Positions 6,473 through 14,353 of a DNA stretch of 18,786 nucleotides are shown here, in pieces. Source of the stretch: Desulfonatronospira sp. (GTDB lineage: Bacteria > Desulfobacterota > Desulfovibrionia > Desulfovibrionales > Desulfonatronovibrionaceae); contig PWSL01000215.1 of NCBI GenBank assembly GCA_003563255.1, positions 1-18,786 on the forward strand. Reading direction: 5' to 3'. Every line of letters starts with the position of its first letter. Positions within the stretch are counted from its first letter, which is position 1. The notes below the pieces were generated by a model. The model had not been told where the DNA came from, did not search any database, and was given only the letters and a program-made list of their open reading frames with translations. A program made the position numbers and the translations under genes.

Positions 6473-7051
6473 TCAGGACAGCAATTCCAGCAAATGATAG
6501 CGGCCCTCAATAATGGCTGCGACAAAAAGCAGAGGCACAACAAAAATCAGGTAAACGCAGTGCACCCGTTTCAACCTGTCCAGCCAGGACAGGTATACTT
6601 CACTCCATCGAAAACCTACACCTCTCCACATTCCCACCCCGAAAGCAATGAACATTGCCGGCCACTCGAATATGCCGTGAGGCACCAACATGACCGCCAT
6701 TTCCACCCAGGGCACGTGATCCATCCATCCGGCAAACCAGCCCAGCAGAAGTCCGTTGAAAACGGCAAATGTAAGTGGAACAATGCCGAAAAACACGACG
6801 AAACACATTGCAAGATAGCTGGCTATAAGATTGTGCACGAATATTCTCAGGATGAATTCCAATGCCCCCAAATGCATGAACTGCTGCATCAGAGAATCGA
6901 ACTGAACCTCCAAAAAATCAAAATATCCCGGCAGGCTCCAGGCAACTACTGCCGCAGTGCAATAAACCAGGACAGCCCCCAGAATCCAGCTTCTGGCAGA
7001 CATGAGTGTATCAATTGCCAGTTCAAAAATGTTTCTGTATACACTTTGCAT
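6473..7051 (-). CDS. SpoIIM/DUF95 family integral membrane protein
   Basis: 192 residues from the chosen start, with about five hydrophobic segments. The family signature is present: a conserved LVPHGIFEWPAMFIAFGVG stretch (P-H-G, E and P-A) in the middle of the C-terminal half. In Bacillus SpoIIM acts in engulfment; in non-sporulating bacteria these proteins have no settled role and often sit beside RDD or DUF58/MoxR genes, none of which is here. The reading frame stays open upstream to 7165, but ATG at 7051 is preceded by AAGGT at proper spacing, and the longer N-terminus would run into the 7126-7145 hairpin repeat, so the shorter start is preferred. Function unknown. Confidence 0.85.
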   Translation of the reverse strand: MQSVYRNIFELAIDTLMSARSWILGAVLVYCTAAVVAWSLPGYFDFLEVQFDSLMQQFMHLGALEFILRIFVHNLIASYLAMCFVVFFGIVPLTFAVFNGLLLGWFAGWMDHVPWVEMAVMLVPHGIFEWPAMFIAFGVGMWRGVGFRWSEVYLSWLDRLKRVHCVYLIFVVPLLFVAAIIEGRYHLLELLS

Positions 7052-7125
7052 GAATATTACCTTGAGAGATAAAAGCGTCTCACCCGGGGGCCCGGGACCG
7101 AACCTATAAGTAACTGACACCCCTC

Positions 7126-7352
7126 GTTCCCAGGCTCCAGCCTGGATACTTTCTTGTGGACGCAAAGCGTCAGAAAGATGTTTGTGACTTACTCCTGAAA
7201 CCCTGCCTGCCCCCGTTAAACAATACTGAAAGCGTTCCTGCGGAGCAGGGTTTAACTGGGGCCTGCCCGGTTAAACAACGCCTCGCGTTCCAGCTTTGCT
7301 GGGTTTAACTGGGTCAGAAAAACAAGAAAAATTTGAGCCATGGCGGGGGGCA
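7126..7352. repeat. Repeat block: hairpins, R4 and two R5 units
   Basis: No gene is seen in 7052-7652. In order: a broken GTTCCCAGGCTCCAGCCTGG hairpin (7126-7145); GACGC-AAA-GCGTC (7159-7171); an inverted R4 end, TGACTTACTCCTGAAACCC (7185-7211); an R5 unit with GTTAAAC/GTTTAAC arms enclosing ACGCT-GAA-AGCGT and CCTGC-GGA-GCAGG-like hairpins (7204-7261); a second R5 unit with CAGC-TTT-GCTG inside (7262-7314); and the R6 block AAGAAAAATTTGAGCCATG (7323-7352), which recurs at 18429-18457. Confidence 0.75.
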
Positions 7353-7438
7353 ACGCCGGGCAGTGGGGCTGCCCCCGATAAGAATGAACCAGATAAAAGG
7401 CAACCAGCTTTGCTAACGAGAGATTGCAGTAACTAACC

Positions 7439-7587
7439 CTACAACGAAACTTATATGTACCTCAAGGGGACTGGCTCTTCCGGCACCCACTTGAAGCTGA
7501 AAATCAGGCTCCAAAGGCACAAAAACACATTCAAGTGGGTGCCGGAGTGCCTGTCCCCTCCTTTCCTTAAAAGGGCTGAACAGATAC
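7439..7587. mobile_element. Chimeric D/B element upstream-facing hairpin
   Basis: The left end is D-like (CTACAACGAAACTTATA), while the right end is B-like (CCTTAAAAGGGCTGAACAGATAC). The core stem is CCGGCACCCACTTGAA against TTCAAGTGGGTGCCGG inside the GGGGACTGGCTCTT / GTGCCTGTCCCC frame. Compared with the B copies at 8813 and 17554, one G-C pair has flipped to C-G with pairing retained. Confidence 0.75.
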
Positions 7588-7652
7588 GTAATGATAAAAG
7601 AACAATTCAACCCCGTAATGCAATACATGGCGGCCAAGCGTAAACTATAGGC

Positions 7653-8774
7653 CTAATACCTGCAAAAAGGCTGCTTGTCACCCGGAAGATGCCTGGTAAA
7701 TACCACCTGCCACAGTTGAATATACCTGGACCGAAAAGCCCCGGCACATGATAGCAGATAATACTCCCACATGCGCTTGAAGCGGAGGTCATAGCTGCTG
7801 TTTTCTGCGGAAAGCCCGGGCCAGGCTTCTTGAAAATTCCTGTTCCAGGCCATTAGGGTCTTGTCGTAGTGCGGTCCAAGGTTGTGTACGTCTTCCAGCA
7901 CAAACAGGCCCTCAGCGGCCCTGGCAATCTGGGCCATGCTGGGAAGCATCCCGTTGGGAAAGATATACTTGCTTATCCAGGGATCACAGCCCCTTCTGGA
8001 CCTGTTGCTGCCAATGGTATGCAGAAGAAAAATGCCATCTTTCTTCATGCAGTCATAAGCCACCTGCATAAAGGTTTGGTAATTTTTAAAACCCACATGT
8101 TCGAACATGCCCACTGAAACCAGCTTGTCATACCGTCCTGTAATCTCCCGGTAATCCTGGTCGATAAAATCCACCGGCAAGTCGCGGCAAAACTCTTCAG
8201 CATACGAGAGCTGCTCCCTGGAAATATTCACCCCCGTGACCCTGCAACCGTAATGTTCGGCAAAGTAACGGTCCAGCCCTCCCCATCCAGAGCCAATATC
8301 CAGGACATGGTCATGGGATTCAAGATGCAGCTTTCGGGCAATCAGGTCCATTTTCTCCTGCTGGGCCTTTCCAAGATCTCTGGTATTCTTGAAAAAGCCA
8401 CAGCTGTACTGCAGGTGGGGGTCGAGAAATGAAAAAAACAGGTCATTGCCCAGATCGTAGTGTTTATCTGCAATTACCCGGCAACGCATCTTGGACTGCA
8501 GATTTAATAAAACAGCCGGCAGAAACCTGATCAAGTACCTGACATTTCCACTGACTTTCCGCTCCAGCCCGCTGGACAAAAGCCTGTATATCATCTCGTC
8601 TATGCGCTCGCAATCCCACCATCCGTCCATGTAGGACTCTCCCAGGCCAAGGCTTTTTTCGCTCCATACCCTCTTGTACCAGCGCTCATCATGGACCTGT
8701 ATGTCCCAGGGGTTGTTTCCATTGACCTCAATACAGGCATTTTTCAACACGTTGTGGACAGTATCTGCAATCAT
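7653..8774 (-). CDS. cfa: Cyclopropane-fatty-acyl-phospholipid synthase
   Basis: 373 residues from the chosen start, near the usual length of about 380. It transfers a methylene from S-adenosylmethionine to double bonds of membrane phospholipid acyl chains, a response to stress or stationary phase. N-terminal lipid-binding part: 1-about 100. The methyltransferase domain shows HYDLGNDLF (105-113), YSCGFF (123-128, with the conserved Cys125), the SAM-binding loop DIGSGWGG (159-166), GMFEHVG (222-228) and IFPNGMLPS further on. The open frame continues upstream to 8876, but ATG at 8774 has GAGGA at good spacing and matches the family N-terminus; the extra codons would lie inside the family B element. 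Monocistronic. Confidence 0.95.
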   Translation of the reverse strand: MIADTVHNVLKNACIEVNGNNPWDIQVHDERWYKRVWSEKSLGLGESYMDGWWDCERIDEMIYRLLSSGLERKVSGNVRYLIRFLPAVLLNLQSKMRCRVIADKHYDLGNDLFFSFLDPHLQYSCGFFKNTRDLGKAQQEKMDLIARKLHLESHDHVLDIGSGWGGLDRYFAEHYGCRVTGVNISREQLSYAEEFCRDLPVDFIDQDYREITGRYDKLVSVGMFEHVGFKNYQTFMQVAYDCMKKDGIFLLHTIGSNRSRRGCDPWISKYIFPNGMLPSMAQIARAAEGLFVLEDVHNLGPHYDKTLMAWNRNFQEAWPGLSAENSSYDLRFKRMWEYYLLSCAGAFRSRYIQLWQVVFTRHLPGDKQPFCRY

Positions 8775-8812
8775 CTTCTTCCTCGCTATGATTAAACTCT
8801 TATAAGGGGATG

Positions 8813-8963
8813 GTATCTGTTTAGCGCTTTGCATGTGGCATGGGGACTGGCTCTTCCGGGACCCACTTGTCCCCAAAAATGAGATATTTTAAGCACAGAA
8901 TGATGCTCAAGTGGGTCCCGGAGTGCCTGTCCCCTGCTTTCCTTAAAAGCGCTAAACAGATAC
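8813..8963. mobile_element. Family B element, complete 151-bp copy
   Basis: The ends are GTATCTGTTTAGCGCTTT and AAAAGCGCTAAACAGATAC. The core hairpin CCGGGACCCACTTG / CAAGTGGGTCCCGG sits in the GGGGACTGGCTCTT / GTGCCTGTCCCC frame. The flanks AGGGGATG (8805-8812) and AGGGGGTG (8964-8971) match at 7 of 8 bases, consistent with an aged 8-bp target duplication. It lies in the leader of the cfa gene, 39 bp before its start codon. The rest of the 315-bp gap to the amidohydrolase gene shows nothing I recognise. Confidence 0.82.
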
Positions 8964-9089
8964 AGGGGGTGAAAGCTCCAGGATCGTCGTTCACGGTTGA
9001 ACAGAAAGTCAAATAGTTATGAAAAACATGCGACAGCCGGGTGGAAATTGTTTTTGAACGTATACACAAAGTAATAAAAGTTCTACCTG

Positions 9090-10238
9090 TCAAGCATCGG
9101 CACGACAGACTGCATCTCCCTCACCGTAAACCACCTCCGGATACCCGGCCAGGTCGAACGGATCGCCCTTCCAACACACAAACGAGGCCCATTTGCCCTT
9201 TTCCAGGGTGCCAAGCCTGTCCTGAATCCCAAGCACTGTTGCATTTTTCCTGGTCAGAACCTCAATAGCCTGCTGCCTGTCAAGCCCCAGGCGCAGAAGC
9301 CAGCGGGCCTGCAAAAGCAACTGGCGGGCAGGGGTCACCGGGTGATCAGTCATGAGCCCGAATTCGACACCGGAACTCAGAAGGTGTTTCAGGTTCCGCC
9401 AATTCTCGTGCTTTAACTCCACCTTATAGGCAAAAGCATCCACAGGACCGTAAACAACCGGTATACCGCGTCTGGCCAGTTCTTCAAAGATCTCAGCATG
9501 GTGTACGCCCATGGCATGCTCAATATGTACGCGCAGTGAAAATTCATCAACCAGCCTCAAAAGGGCGGCGATGTCATCGACCTTGTGCACGTGCACCCTT
9601 AACAGGAGTTCTCCTTTCAAGACCTGGAGAAGGGTTTCTTCTTCCACGGACAGAATGATTTCTTTTTTCTTTTCCTCGTCCGCGACCTGACGGCGCTTTT
9701 CCTTGACCAGCACCTGGTCCAGCCTGTTGCGCAGCATGGCCATGGCCCCCATGCGGGTGGTGGGCCTGGACCCGCTCCAAGACGTGGTGGACATGGGATT
9801 ATATCCCAGGGCCGCCTTGAGCCCGGACCTTGCAACAAAGGCCCGGGTACTGTCCGCAGCATAGTTTCGAATAACCGCGCTTCTGCCTCCGATTATATTG
9901 CCGCTTCCCGGCAGGATGCAGGAGTAAAGCACCCCTGCTTCAACGGCATCCTGCAGGGCCTGGTCATCCATCTGCAACGAGTCCAGCGCGTCAGCCATGA
10001 CCAGGATAGGATCCTGTCTGTCGTTGGACTCGGCCTCGGCCCGGGGTTCACCTGCCCTGACCATGCCTATGTGGCTGTGGGGATCTATCAATGCCGGGGT
10101 TATCACCCTGCATTCATGCACCAGCTCACCCTGTACTTCCCTGGAAACCTCTTTTACTAAAGGCCCTTCAAATACCAGACATGCATTCTGCAGAACCTGG
10201 TTACCCGTATATATTGTCTGTGCCCGTACGCTTCGCAT
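9090..10238 (-). CDS. Metal-dependent amidohydrolase (imidazolonepropionase-like)
   Basis: 382 residues of the amidohydrolase superfamily. The N-terminal beta-sandwich leads to H54xH56 (DPHSHIG), the metal pair on strand 1. Further candidate ligands are H216/H218 (VHVHKVDD), H238/H241 (HIEHAMG) and D298 (MTDHPVTP). The C-terminus returns to the composite beta-sandwich (LGTLEKGKWASFVCWKGDPF), typical of imidazolonepropionase-like or uncharacterised cytosolic members. The substrate cannot be decided and no histidine-degradation genes are adjacent. Residues 178-205 form a charged, helix-prone insertion (KEKRRQ..DEEKKKE). ATG at 10238 follows AAGGAGG with slightly long spacing (about 11 nt). Confidence 0.9.
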   Translation of the reverse strand: MRSVRAQTIYTGNQVLQNACLVFEGPLVKEVSREVQGELVHECRVITPALIDPHSHIGMVRAGEPRAEAESNDRQDPILVMADALDSLQMDDQALQDAVEAGVLYSCILPGSGNIIGGRSAVIRNYAADSTRAFVARSGLKAALGYNPMSTTSWSGSRPTTRMGAMAMLRNRLDQVLVKEKRRQVADEEKKKEIILSVEEETLLQVLKGELLLRVHVHKVDDIAALLRLVDEFSLRVHIEHAMGVHHAEIFEELARRGIPVVYGPVDAFAYKVELKHENWRNLKHLLSSGVEFGLMTDHPVTPARQLLLQARWLLRLGLDRQQAIEVLTRKNATVLGIQDRLGTLEKGKWASFVCWKGDPFDLAGYPEVVYGEGDAVCRADA

Positions 10239-10288
10239 TGCTGCTTCTTCCTCCTTGTTTCAACAACTAATCCCGGCTTTGCCGAAAG

Positions 10289-10415
10289 GTAGCTGTTTAG
10301 CGCTTTGGATGTAGCATGGGGACTGGCTCTTCCAGGACCCATTTGTCCCAGAAAATGAAACATTTCAAGCACAAAATGATGCTCAAGTGGGTCCCGGAGT
10401 GCGCTAAACAGATAC
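10289..10415. mobile_element. Family B element with shortened right arm
   Basis: The left end GTAGCTGTTTAGCGCTTTGG differs by one base from the usual terminus. The core CCAGGACCCATTTG pairs imperfectly with CAAGTGGGTCCCGG. On the right the copy jumps from CCCGGAGT straight to GCGCTAAACAGATAC, lacking the GCCTGTCCCC..TTTCC block. No matching 8-bp flanks (GCCGAAAG and TTTTGTAC). It looks like an old, internally deleted copy. From 10416 to 10607 I see no recognisable feature. Confidence 0.72.
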
Positions 10416-10607
10416 TTTTGTACCAATAGGTATAGATAACCCCCGGGACTCGAGGCAAACCATGAAAAAGCAGCGCCGGCACACATACTGGAAATGACCC
10501 TGTCGGGAATGGGCTGAACTGGTAAGCCGAAAGCTTGTCCTTTGCTGCTCTATCATGTAAATTGTTTCGCATACATTAGCAATCAACAAGAATAGACTGA
10601 CGCGGGC

Positions 10608-10698
10608 GTAACCATTCAGGGGGTCCACAGTGGTGACTAATGGCACAAGGCCAGGGCACTGGCATCAGGCTTGGGGACTGTCCCCGCTAAGTAGTAAC
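10608..10698. mobile_element. Family A fragment (A3), truncated by a family B copy
   Basis: It starts with GTAACCATTCAGGGGG and runs through GGCATCAGGCTTGGGGACTG to GCTAAGTAGTAAC, which is the reverse complement of the right half of A1/A2. It stops exactly where the next B-type repeat (TTTAGCGCTTTGG) begins, so the other half has been lost. Confidence 0.72.
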
Positions 10699-10835
10699 AT
10701 TTAGCGCTTTGGATGTTGCATGAGGACTGGCTCTTTTGCCGACCTCAAACCGTAAAACGGCCGGACTGTCCGGCGGCAAAAGAGCCAGTCCCCTTCCAGC
10801 TGAAATATAGTGTCGCTGTAGCGCTAAACAGATAC
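10699..10835. mobile_element. Family B/D chimera
   Basis: The left terminus begins inside the B end (ATTTAGCGCTTTGG), and the right end reads GTGTCGCTGTAGCGCTAAACAGATAC in two parts: a D-type GTCGCTGTAG joined to the B terminus. The core is GGACTGGCTCTTTTGCC against GGCAAAAGAGCCAGTCCCC. It links the B and D families: D ends appear to be an internal variant of the B terminus. A decayed B end (GTGCTGAACAGATATG) follows near 10881. Confidence 0.7.
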
Positions 10836-10914
10836 AAAAAATAAGTACGGGACAGTCCCCCGGGCTGGAAGCAGTACCTAGTGCTGAACAGATATGTATA
10901 AACTAAGACTTATT

Positions 10915-10941
10915 GAGATAAAGCGGTTGCTTAATTATCTC
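10915..10941. promoter_or_regulatory. Inverted repeat upstream of the NtrX-like gene
   Basis: GAGATAA (10915-10921) faces TTATCTC (10935-10941) about 30 bp before the start codon. It could be an operator or form a leader hairpin. The regulator is unknown, and the site is short enough to be chance. Confidence 0.3.
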
Positions 10942-10972
10942 TGCCTCGAATTTTTGCAGGCACATCTAAATT

Positions 10973-12424
10973 ATGATGACAGCTGATCCAAAAAAATTTA
11001 TAAAAGAAAGTGCTTCCTCTAATCCCAACCCCCAAATGCATATGTCTGGAAAAATATTAATAATTGATGATGAAGAGGATATCAGGCTCTCTCTGCGTGG
11101 TATCCTGGAAGACGAAGGCTACGTGATACTGGAGGCCGAAAGTGGAGAGCTTGGCCTGCGGCTGATCGGCCCCGGGGTTGACCTTGTCCTTCTGGACATC
11201 TGGCTGCCGGGAGTGGATGGATTGGAGGTCTTAAACCGCCTACGGGAGAGCCATCCATATCTGCCTGTGGTCATGATTTCCGGACACGGCAACATCCAGA
11301 CTGCGGTACAGGCCATCAAAAGCGGCGCCTTTGACTTCATAGAAAAGCCATTGTCCCTGGAAAAGGTTCTGATCACCCTGGAAAAGGCCCTTGAATTCTC
11401 CAAACTCAGGCGGGAAAACCGCAGGCTTCGCCTGAGCAGCAAATCCTCGGAAGTACACAGAATAACCGGCGAGTCCCATCATATCACGGAACTGAGGAGA
11501 CACATTGAACAGGTGGCTCCTACCGAGGCCTGGGTGCTGATTACCGGCGAGAACGGTACTGGAAAAGAAATTGTGGCCAGGTCTTTGCACCTCAAAAGCA
11601 ACCGGGCCGATCACCCTCTAATTGCAGTCAACTGCGCGGCCATCCCTGAAGAACTCATCGAGTCGGAACTCTTCGGCCATGAAAAAGGCTCCTTCACCGG
11701 GGCGTCGACTTCCAAGCAGGGCAAGTTTGAACTGGCTGACAGTGGTACCCTGTTTCTTGATGAAATAGGAGACATGAGCCTAAAGACCCAGGCCAAGATA
11801 CTGCGCATCCTGCAGGAGCAGAGTTTTGAGCGCGTGGGCGGACACAAGACCATAAACGTCAACGTCCGGGTCATAGCCGCCACCAACAAGAACCTGCAGC
11901 AGGAAATGAAGAAGGGCAGTTTCAGGGAAGACCTGTTTTACAGGCTGAACGTCTTTCCACTGAGCCTGCCCCCCTTACGGGACAGAAAAGAAGATATCCC
12001 CCCCCTTCTGGAAGAATTCACCTCTCAGTTGAGCCAGGAACATAATTTCAAGCCCCTTAGTTTCAGCCCTGATGTCATTAGCATATTGCAGAAACACCCC
12101 TGGCCGGGAAATGTACGCGAACTCAAGAACTTTGTTGAGAGGATGTATATAATGCATCAGGGCCGGGAGATCAGTGCCTCAATGCTCCCTGCGGAGATCA
12201 GGGACGCTGCAGTCTCGGGGCAGGGTCCGGATGAAAGCGGTGCCAGGATGCAGGAGGCCATGCCCCACGACTTCAAACAGGCCAGGTCTCTGTTTGAAGC
12301 CAGGTTCCTGGACCAGAAACTGAAAGAACATGACGGCAACGTGTCCAGGCTGGCCGAGGCCATAGGCCTGGAGAGAAGCTATCTTTACCGCAAGCTCAAA
12401 AACTACAATATCAGTACGGACTGA
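10973..12424 (+). CDS. ntrX: NtrX-like sigma-54-dependent response regulator
   Basis: 483 residues in the order receiver, AAA+ and Fis-type HTH. Receiver (about 26-145): acidic pair D32-D33, phosphorylation site D75, S103 and K125. Sigma-54 interaction domain (about 163-390): Walker A GENGTGKE (192-199), the sigma-54 contact loop GSFTGA (239-244, the Ser variant common in NtrX), Walker B GTLFLDEIGD (258-267) and an arginine-rich sensor region. The C-terminal HTH has GNVSRLAEAIGLERSYLYRK. It activates RpoN promoters when phosphorylated. The usual partner kinase NtrY is not adjacent, so the gene symbol is tentative. ATG at 10973 has a weak ribosome site; M22 or M24 (before SGKILIIDD) would also keep the full receiver. 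Confidence 0.93.
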   Translation: MMTADPKKFIKESASSNPNPQMHMSGKILIIDDEEDIRLSLRGILEDEGYVILEAESGELGLRLIGPGVDLVLLDIWLPGVDGLEVLNRLRESHPYLPVVMISGHGNIQTAVQAIKSGAFDFIEKPLSLEKVLITLEKALEFSKLRRENRRLRLSSKSSEVHRITGESHHITELRRHIEQVAPTEAWVLITGENGTGKEIVARSLHLKSNRADHPLIAVNCAAIPEELIESELFGHEKGSFTGASTSKQGKFELADSGTLFLDEIGDMSLKTQAKILRILQEQSFERVGGHKTINVNVRVIAATNKNLQQEMKKGSFREDLFYRLNVFPLSLPPLRDRKEDIPPLLEEFTSQLSQEHNFKPLSFSPDVISILQKHPWPGNVRELKNFVERMYIMHQGREISASMLPAEIRDAAVSGQGPDESGARMQEAMPHDFKQARSLFEARFLDQKLKEHDGNVSRLAEAIGLERSYLYRKLKNYNISTD

Positions 12425-12433
12425 AAGCTGCCG

Positions 12434-13084
12434 TCAAAAATATCCCGGAATCTCCTCCGGAGTCTCCAGAATATAATGTGCCCCGGCCTTTAACAGTTCA
12501 TCTTTGCCCCGGAAGCCCCAGGCCGCCCCAAGAGCAGTCATTCCGGCGCTGTTGGCTGTAAACATATCCACGTTGGAGTCCCCCAGAAAATAAACCTGGT
12601 CCGGTTGCAGGCCCATTCTGGCAGCCACTTCCAGGGCCGGTTCAGGGTCAGGCTTGACAGCACCATTGGGCAGGGCTCCCTGCACCACCTGAAAATACCC
12701 GTCCGGAAAAAAGTGGCCCACAGTATGCAGAGTGGCCTCATGGGGCTTGTTGGACAAAACAGCCATGGGCACCCCTTTGCGGTCCAGATCCTCAAGGGCA
12801 TGAAGCACCCCTGGATACGGGGCGGTCTTATTGGCCCAACGCCTGGAATACTCCTCACGGGCCGCCTGAATGCATTCATTTATAACCACCTGGTCCTGGA
12901 CATCCCCGGGTACAGCCCGCCTGATAAGCATGGTCAGCCCGTCGCCAACGAAATTGCGGTAGGCATCCACAGGGTGAGTGGTCCATCCCCTGCTCTTGAG
13001 AACACTGTTCACGGTATCCGCCAGATCCTGCAGGGTATTTAGAAGAGTACCGTCCAGATCAAAAATTATCCCCCTATTGTTCAT
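12434..13084 (-). CDS. gph: HAD-family phosphatase, phosphoglycolate phosphatase-like
   Basis: 216 residues from the chosen start. The four HAD motifs are clear: D9xD11 (FDLDGT), the Ser of VLSNKP, Lys of KPDPEP, and GDSNVD with its acidic pair. The helical cap between motifs I and II is of the C1 type found in Gph and related beta-phosphoglucomutase-like enzymes. The likely role is removal of 2-phosphoglycolate or similar small phosphates, but specificity is not certain. ATG at 13084 follows GGAG at good spacing; the open frame to 13141 adds an unconserved tail and is rejected. It converges with the NtrX-like gene, with only 9 bp between the stop codons, and no terminator is seen. Confidence 0.9.
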   Translation of the reverse strand: MNNRGIIFDLDGTLLNTLQDLADTVNSVLKSRGWTTHPVDAYRNFVGDGLTMLIRRAVPGDVQDQVVINECIQAAREEYSRRWANKTAPYPGVLHALEDLDRKGVPMAVLSNKPHEATLHTVGHFFPDGYFQVVQGALPNGAVKPDPEPALEVAARMGLQPDQVYFLGDSNVDMFTANSAGMTALGAAWGFRGKDELLKAGAHYILETPEEIPGYF

Positions 13085-13306
13085 TTTACTCCTTTTTTTT
13101 TGCAAAGATTCACGGTAAATTGACTTTGTCCTGCCGGTCATGTTTCTTATATCAAAAAGGATACCGCCCTGGCAAACTTATATGCGGCACTTAAAGAATA
13201 GTCCAGACTGCCTGCGCTCGGTCGTTTCCGGCAGCAGAGCGTGGTTCTTGAGAGTTTGCATTATCTGCATGTCAAAGCCTGTTGCACCAATAATAAGGAG
13301 ATTGAT

Positions 13307-13867
13307 ATGGGAGAAGCCCAACCTGTTCAGCCCATGACTGCTGCAGAATACCTGGAGTGGGAACCGGCCCAGCTGGAAAAGTATCAGTACATCCATGGGG
13401 AGATTTTTGCCATGGGCGGAGCCTCTAGACGGCATGTAACAGTAGCCGGGAACCTGTTCGCAGAACTTGACCGTTCTCTGGAAGGCTCGCCCTGCTGGGT
13501 ATACATGGCGGACATGAAGCTGGAAATAAAACAAGCAGAAATTTACTTTTATCCAGATGTGCTGGTGACCTGTGATCCAGAGGACCACAAAGCAGAACTG
13601 TTCATGCGCTACCCTGTGATGATGGCCGAGGTTCTGTCCGAATCCACCGCAGCTTTTGAACGGGGAGACAAAGCGGCTTACTACCGAAACATGCCCTCAC
13701 TGCAAGAATTCGTGCTCATGGACCCGGAACGCAGGCGCATCGAACTCTACCGCCGCACCCAGCAGAACACCTGGGAGTTGTTGGATATCCCCCCGGAACA
13801 ACCCCTGCCCCTGCACAGCCTGGAGCTGGAAATCCCCTGGCACCGCATATTCCGCAATTTGGATTAG
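13307..13867 (+). CDS. Uma2 family (DUF820) PD-(D/E)xK nuclease-like protein
   Basis: 186 residues with the Uma2 fold signature: an N-terminal acidic turn (YIHGEIFAMGG), a conserved His (RRHVTVAGNL), the catalytic-like Asp in FYPDVLV, Glu in MAEVLSEST, then the Lys of ERGDKAAYYRNMPS and a VLMDPERRRIELYRR strand. Such genes occur in large paralogous sets in cyanobacteria and other phyla and are often linked to mobile DNA, but their substrate is not known. ATG at 13307 follows AAGGAG; an upstream ATG at 13241 has no ribosome site. It stands alone, bounded on the right by a repeat block. Confidence 0.9.
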   Translation: MGEAQPVQPMTAAEYLEWEPAQLEKYQYIHGEIFAMGGASRRHVTVAGNLFAELDRSLEGSPCWVYMADMKLEIKQAEIYFYPDVLVTCDPEDHKAELFMRYPVMMAEVLSESTAAFERGDKAAYYRNMPSLQEFVLMDPERRRIELYRRTQQNTWELLDIPPEQPLPLHSLELEIPWHRIFRNLD

Positions 13868-13872
13868 CACTA

Positions 13873-14000
13873 CTAACGCTGGCCATGCCCGCAACCCAAG
13901 ATAAAGAAGTGCTCTTATCCCACTTGGTACAGTCCCGCACTTATTTTTCTGATGAACAAGATACCACTACAGCGAAACTTATAAAATATTATACCTTCCT
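13873..14000. repeat. Repeat block: GCCCGC hairpin, B-core fragment, D end
   Basis: Positions 13873-13899 are the TAACGC..GGC/GCCCGCAACCCAA repeat, starting five bases after the Uma2 stop. Positions 13930-13950 (AGTCCCGCACTTATTTTTC) are a fragment of a B-type core. From 13965 a D-type end (CACTACAGCGAAACTTATAA) begins, without a visible partner end. Confidence 0.65.
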
Positions 14001-14010
14001 CTTGTTTAAC

Positions 14011-14091
14011 GGGACAGGCAGGGTTTCAGGAGTAAGTCATCAGGCTTTTTCCGCGACCTTGCACGGAAAAAGTGGCCCCTCCGGGGCATCA
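14011..14091. repeat. Family R4 repeat
   Basis: About 80 bp, from GGGACAGGCAGGGTTTCAGG through AGTAAGTCA, CCGCGACCTTGCAC and a GGCCCC-TCC-GGGGC hairpin. It matches 6231-6306 over nearly its whole length. Only its first 25-30 bp recur, inverted, at 7185-7211 and 18395-18416, so the unit is built from at least two modules. Confidence 0.75.
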
Positions 14092-14101
14092 TTCCTTTAT
14101 T

Positions 14102-14198
14102 GTTCCCACGCTCTGCGTGGGAACATCTTCCGGACGCTCCGCGTCCACCAATGACCGCAGAGCGGTCCAGATACGCTCCCACGCAGAGCGTGGGAGCG
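14102..14198. repeat. Run of four perfect triloop hairpins
   Basis: Within 97 bp: arms GTTCCCACGC with loop TCT (14102-14124); GGACGC with loop TCC (14132-14146); GACCGC with loop AGA (14153-14167); and CGCTCCCACGC with loop AGA (14174-14198). The first and last stems are alike but differ by T-A versus C-G at the second pair, with pairing preserved. Stems differ while the 3-nt loop geometry is fixed. The rest of the gap to 14430 holds a short GGGAGTAT tandem (14217-14236), repeat E3 and a family A remnant. Confidence 0.8.
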
Positions 14199-14353
14199 AT
14201 AAGAGGGAGTAAGGGCGTATGGGAGTATGGGAGTCAAAATATCTTTACACCCACACATGGATACCCCCATACACCTATACTTTCTTCCTAAGGGAGGGGA
14301 GTTTACGCCGTGCGCGTGATCCTATCTAGAGGGGCAGGATTATAGAAAAAGTT

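Noticed and set aside
7052..7165. N-terminal extension of the SpoIIM-family protein
   Set aside because: The ATG at 7051 has AAGGT at correct spacing. The extension is not membrane-like and is partly made of the 7126 hairpin repeat.
8775..8876. N-terminal extension of cyclopropane fatty acid synthase
   Set aside because: It lies within the family B element, and the ATG at 8774 has its own ribosome site and fits the family length.
186..12424. Histidine kinase and NtrX-like regulator as a cognate two-component pair
   Set aside because: They are about 9 kb apart with unrelated genes between. The kinase is soluble with three PAS domains and lacks the membrane architecture of NtrY.
13885..14154. 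Open frame of 89 codons after the Uma2 gene
   Set aside because: It consists of D, R4 and hairpin repeats, with no ribosome site or recognisable domain.
14102..14198. CRISPR-like array
   Set aside because: The units are hairpins of different sequence and spacing, with no regular repeat-spacer periodicity and no cas genes.
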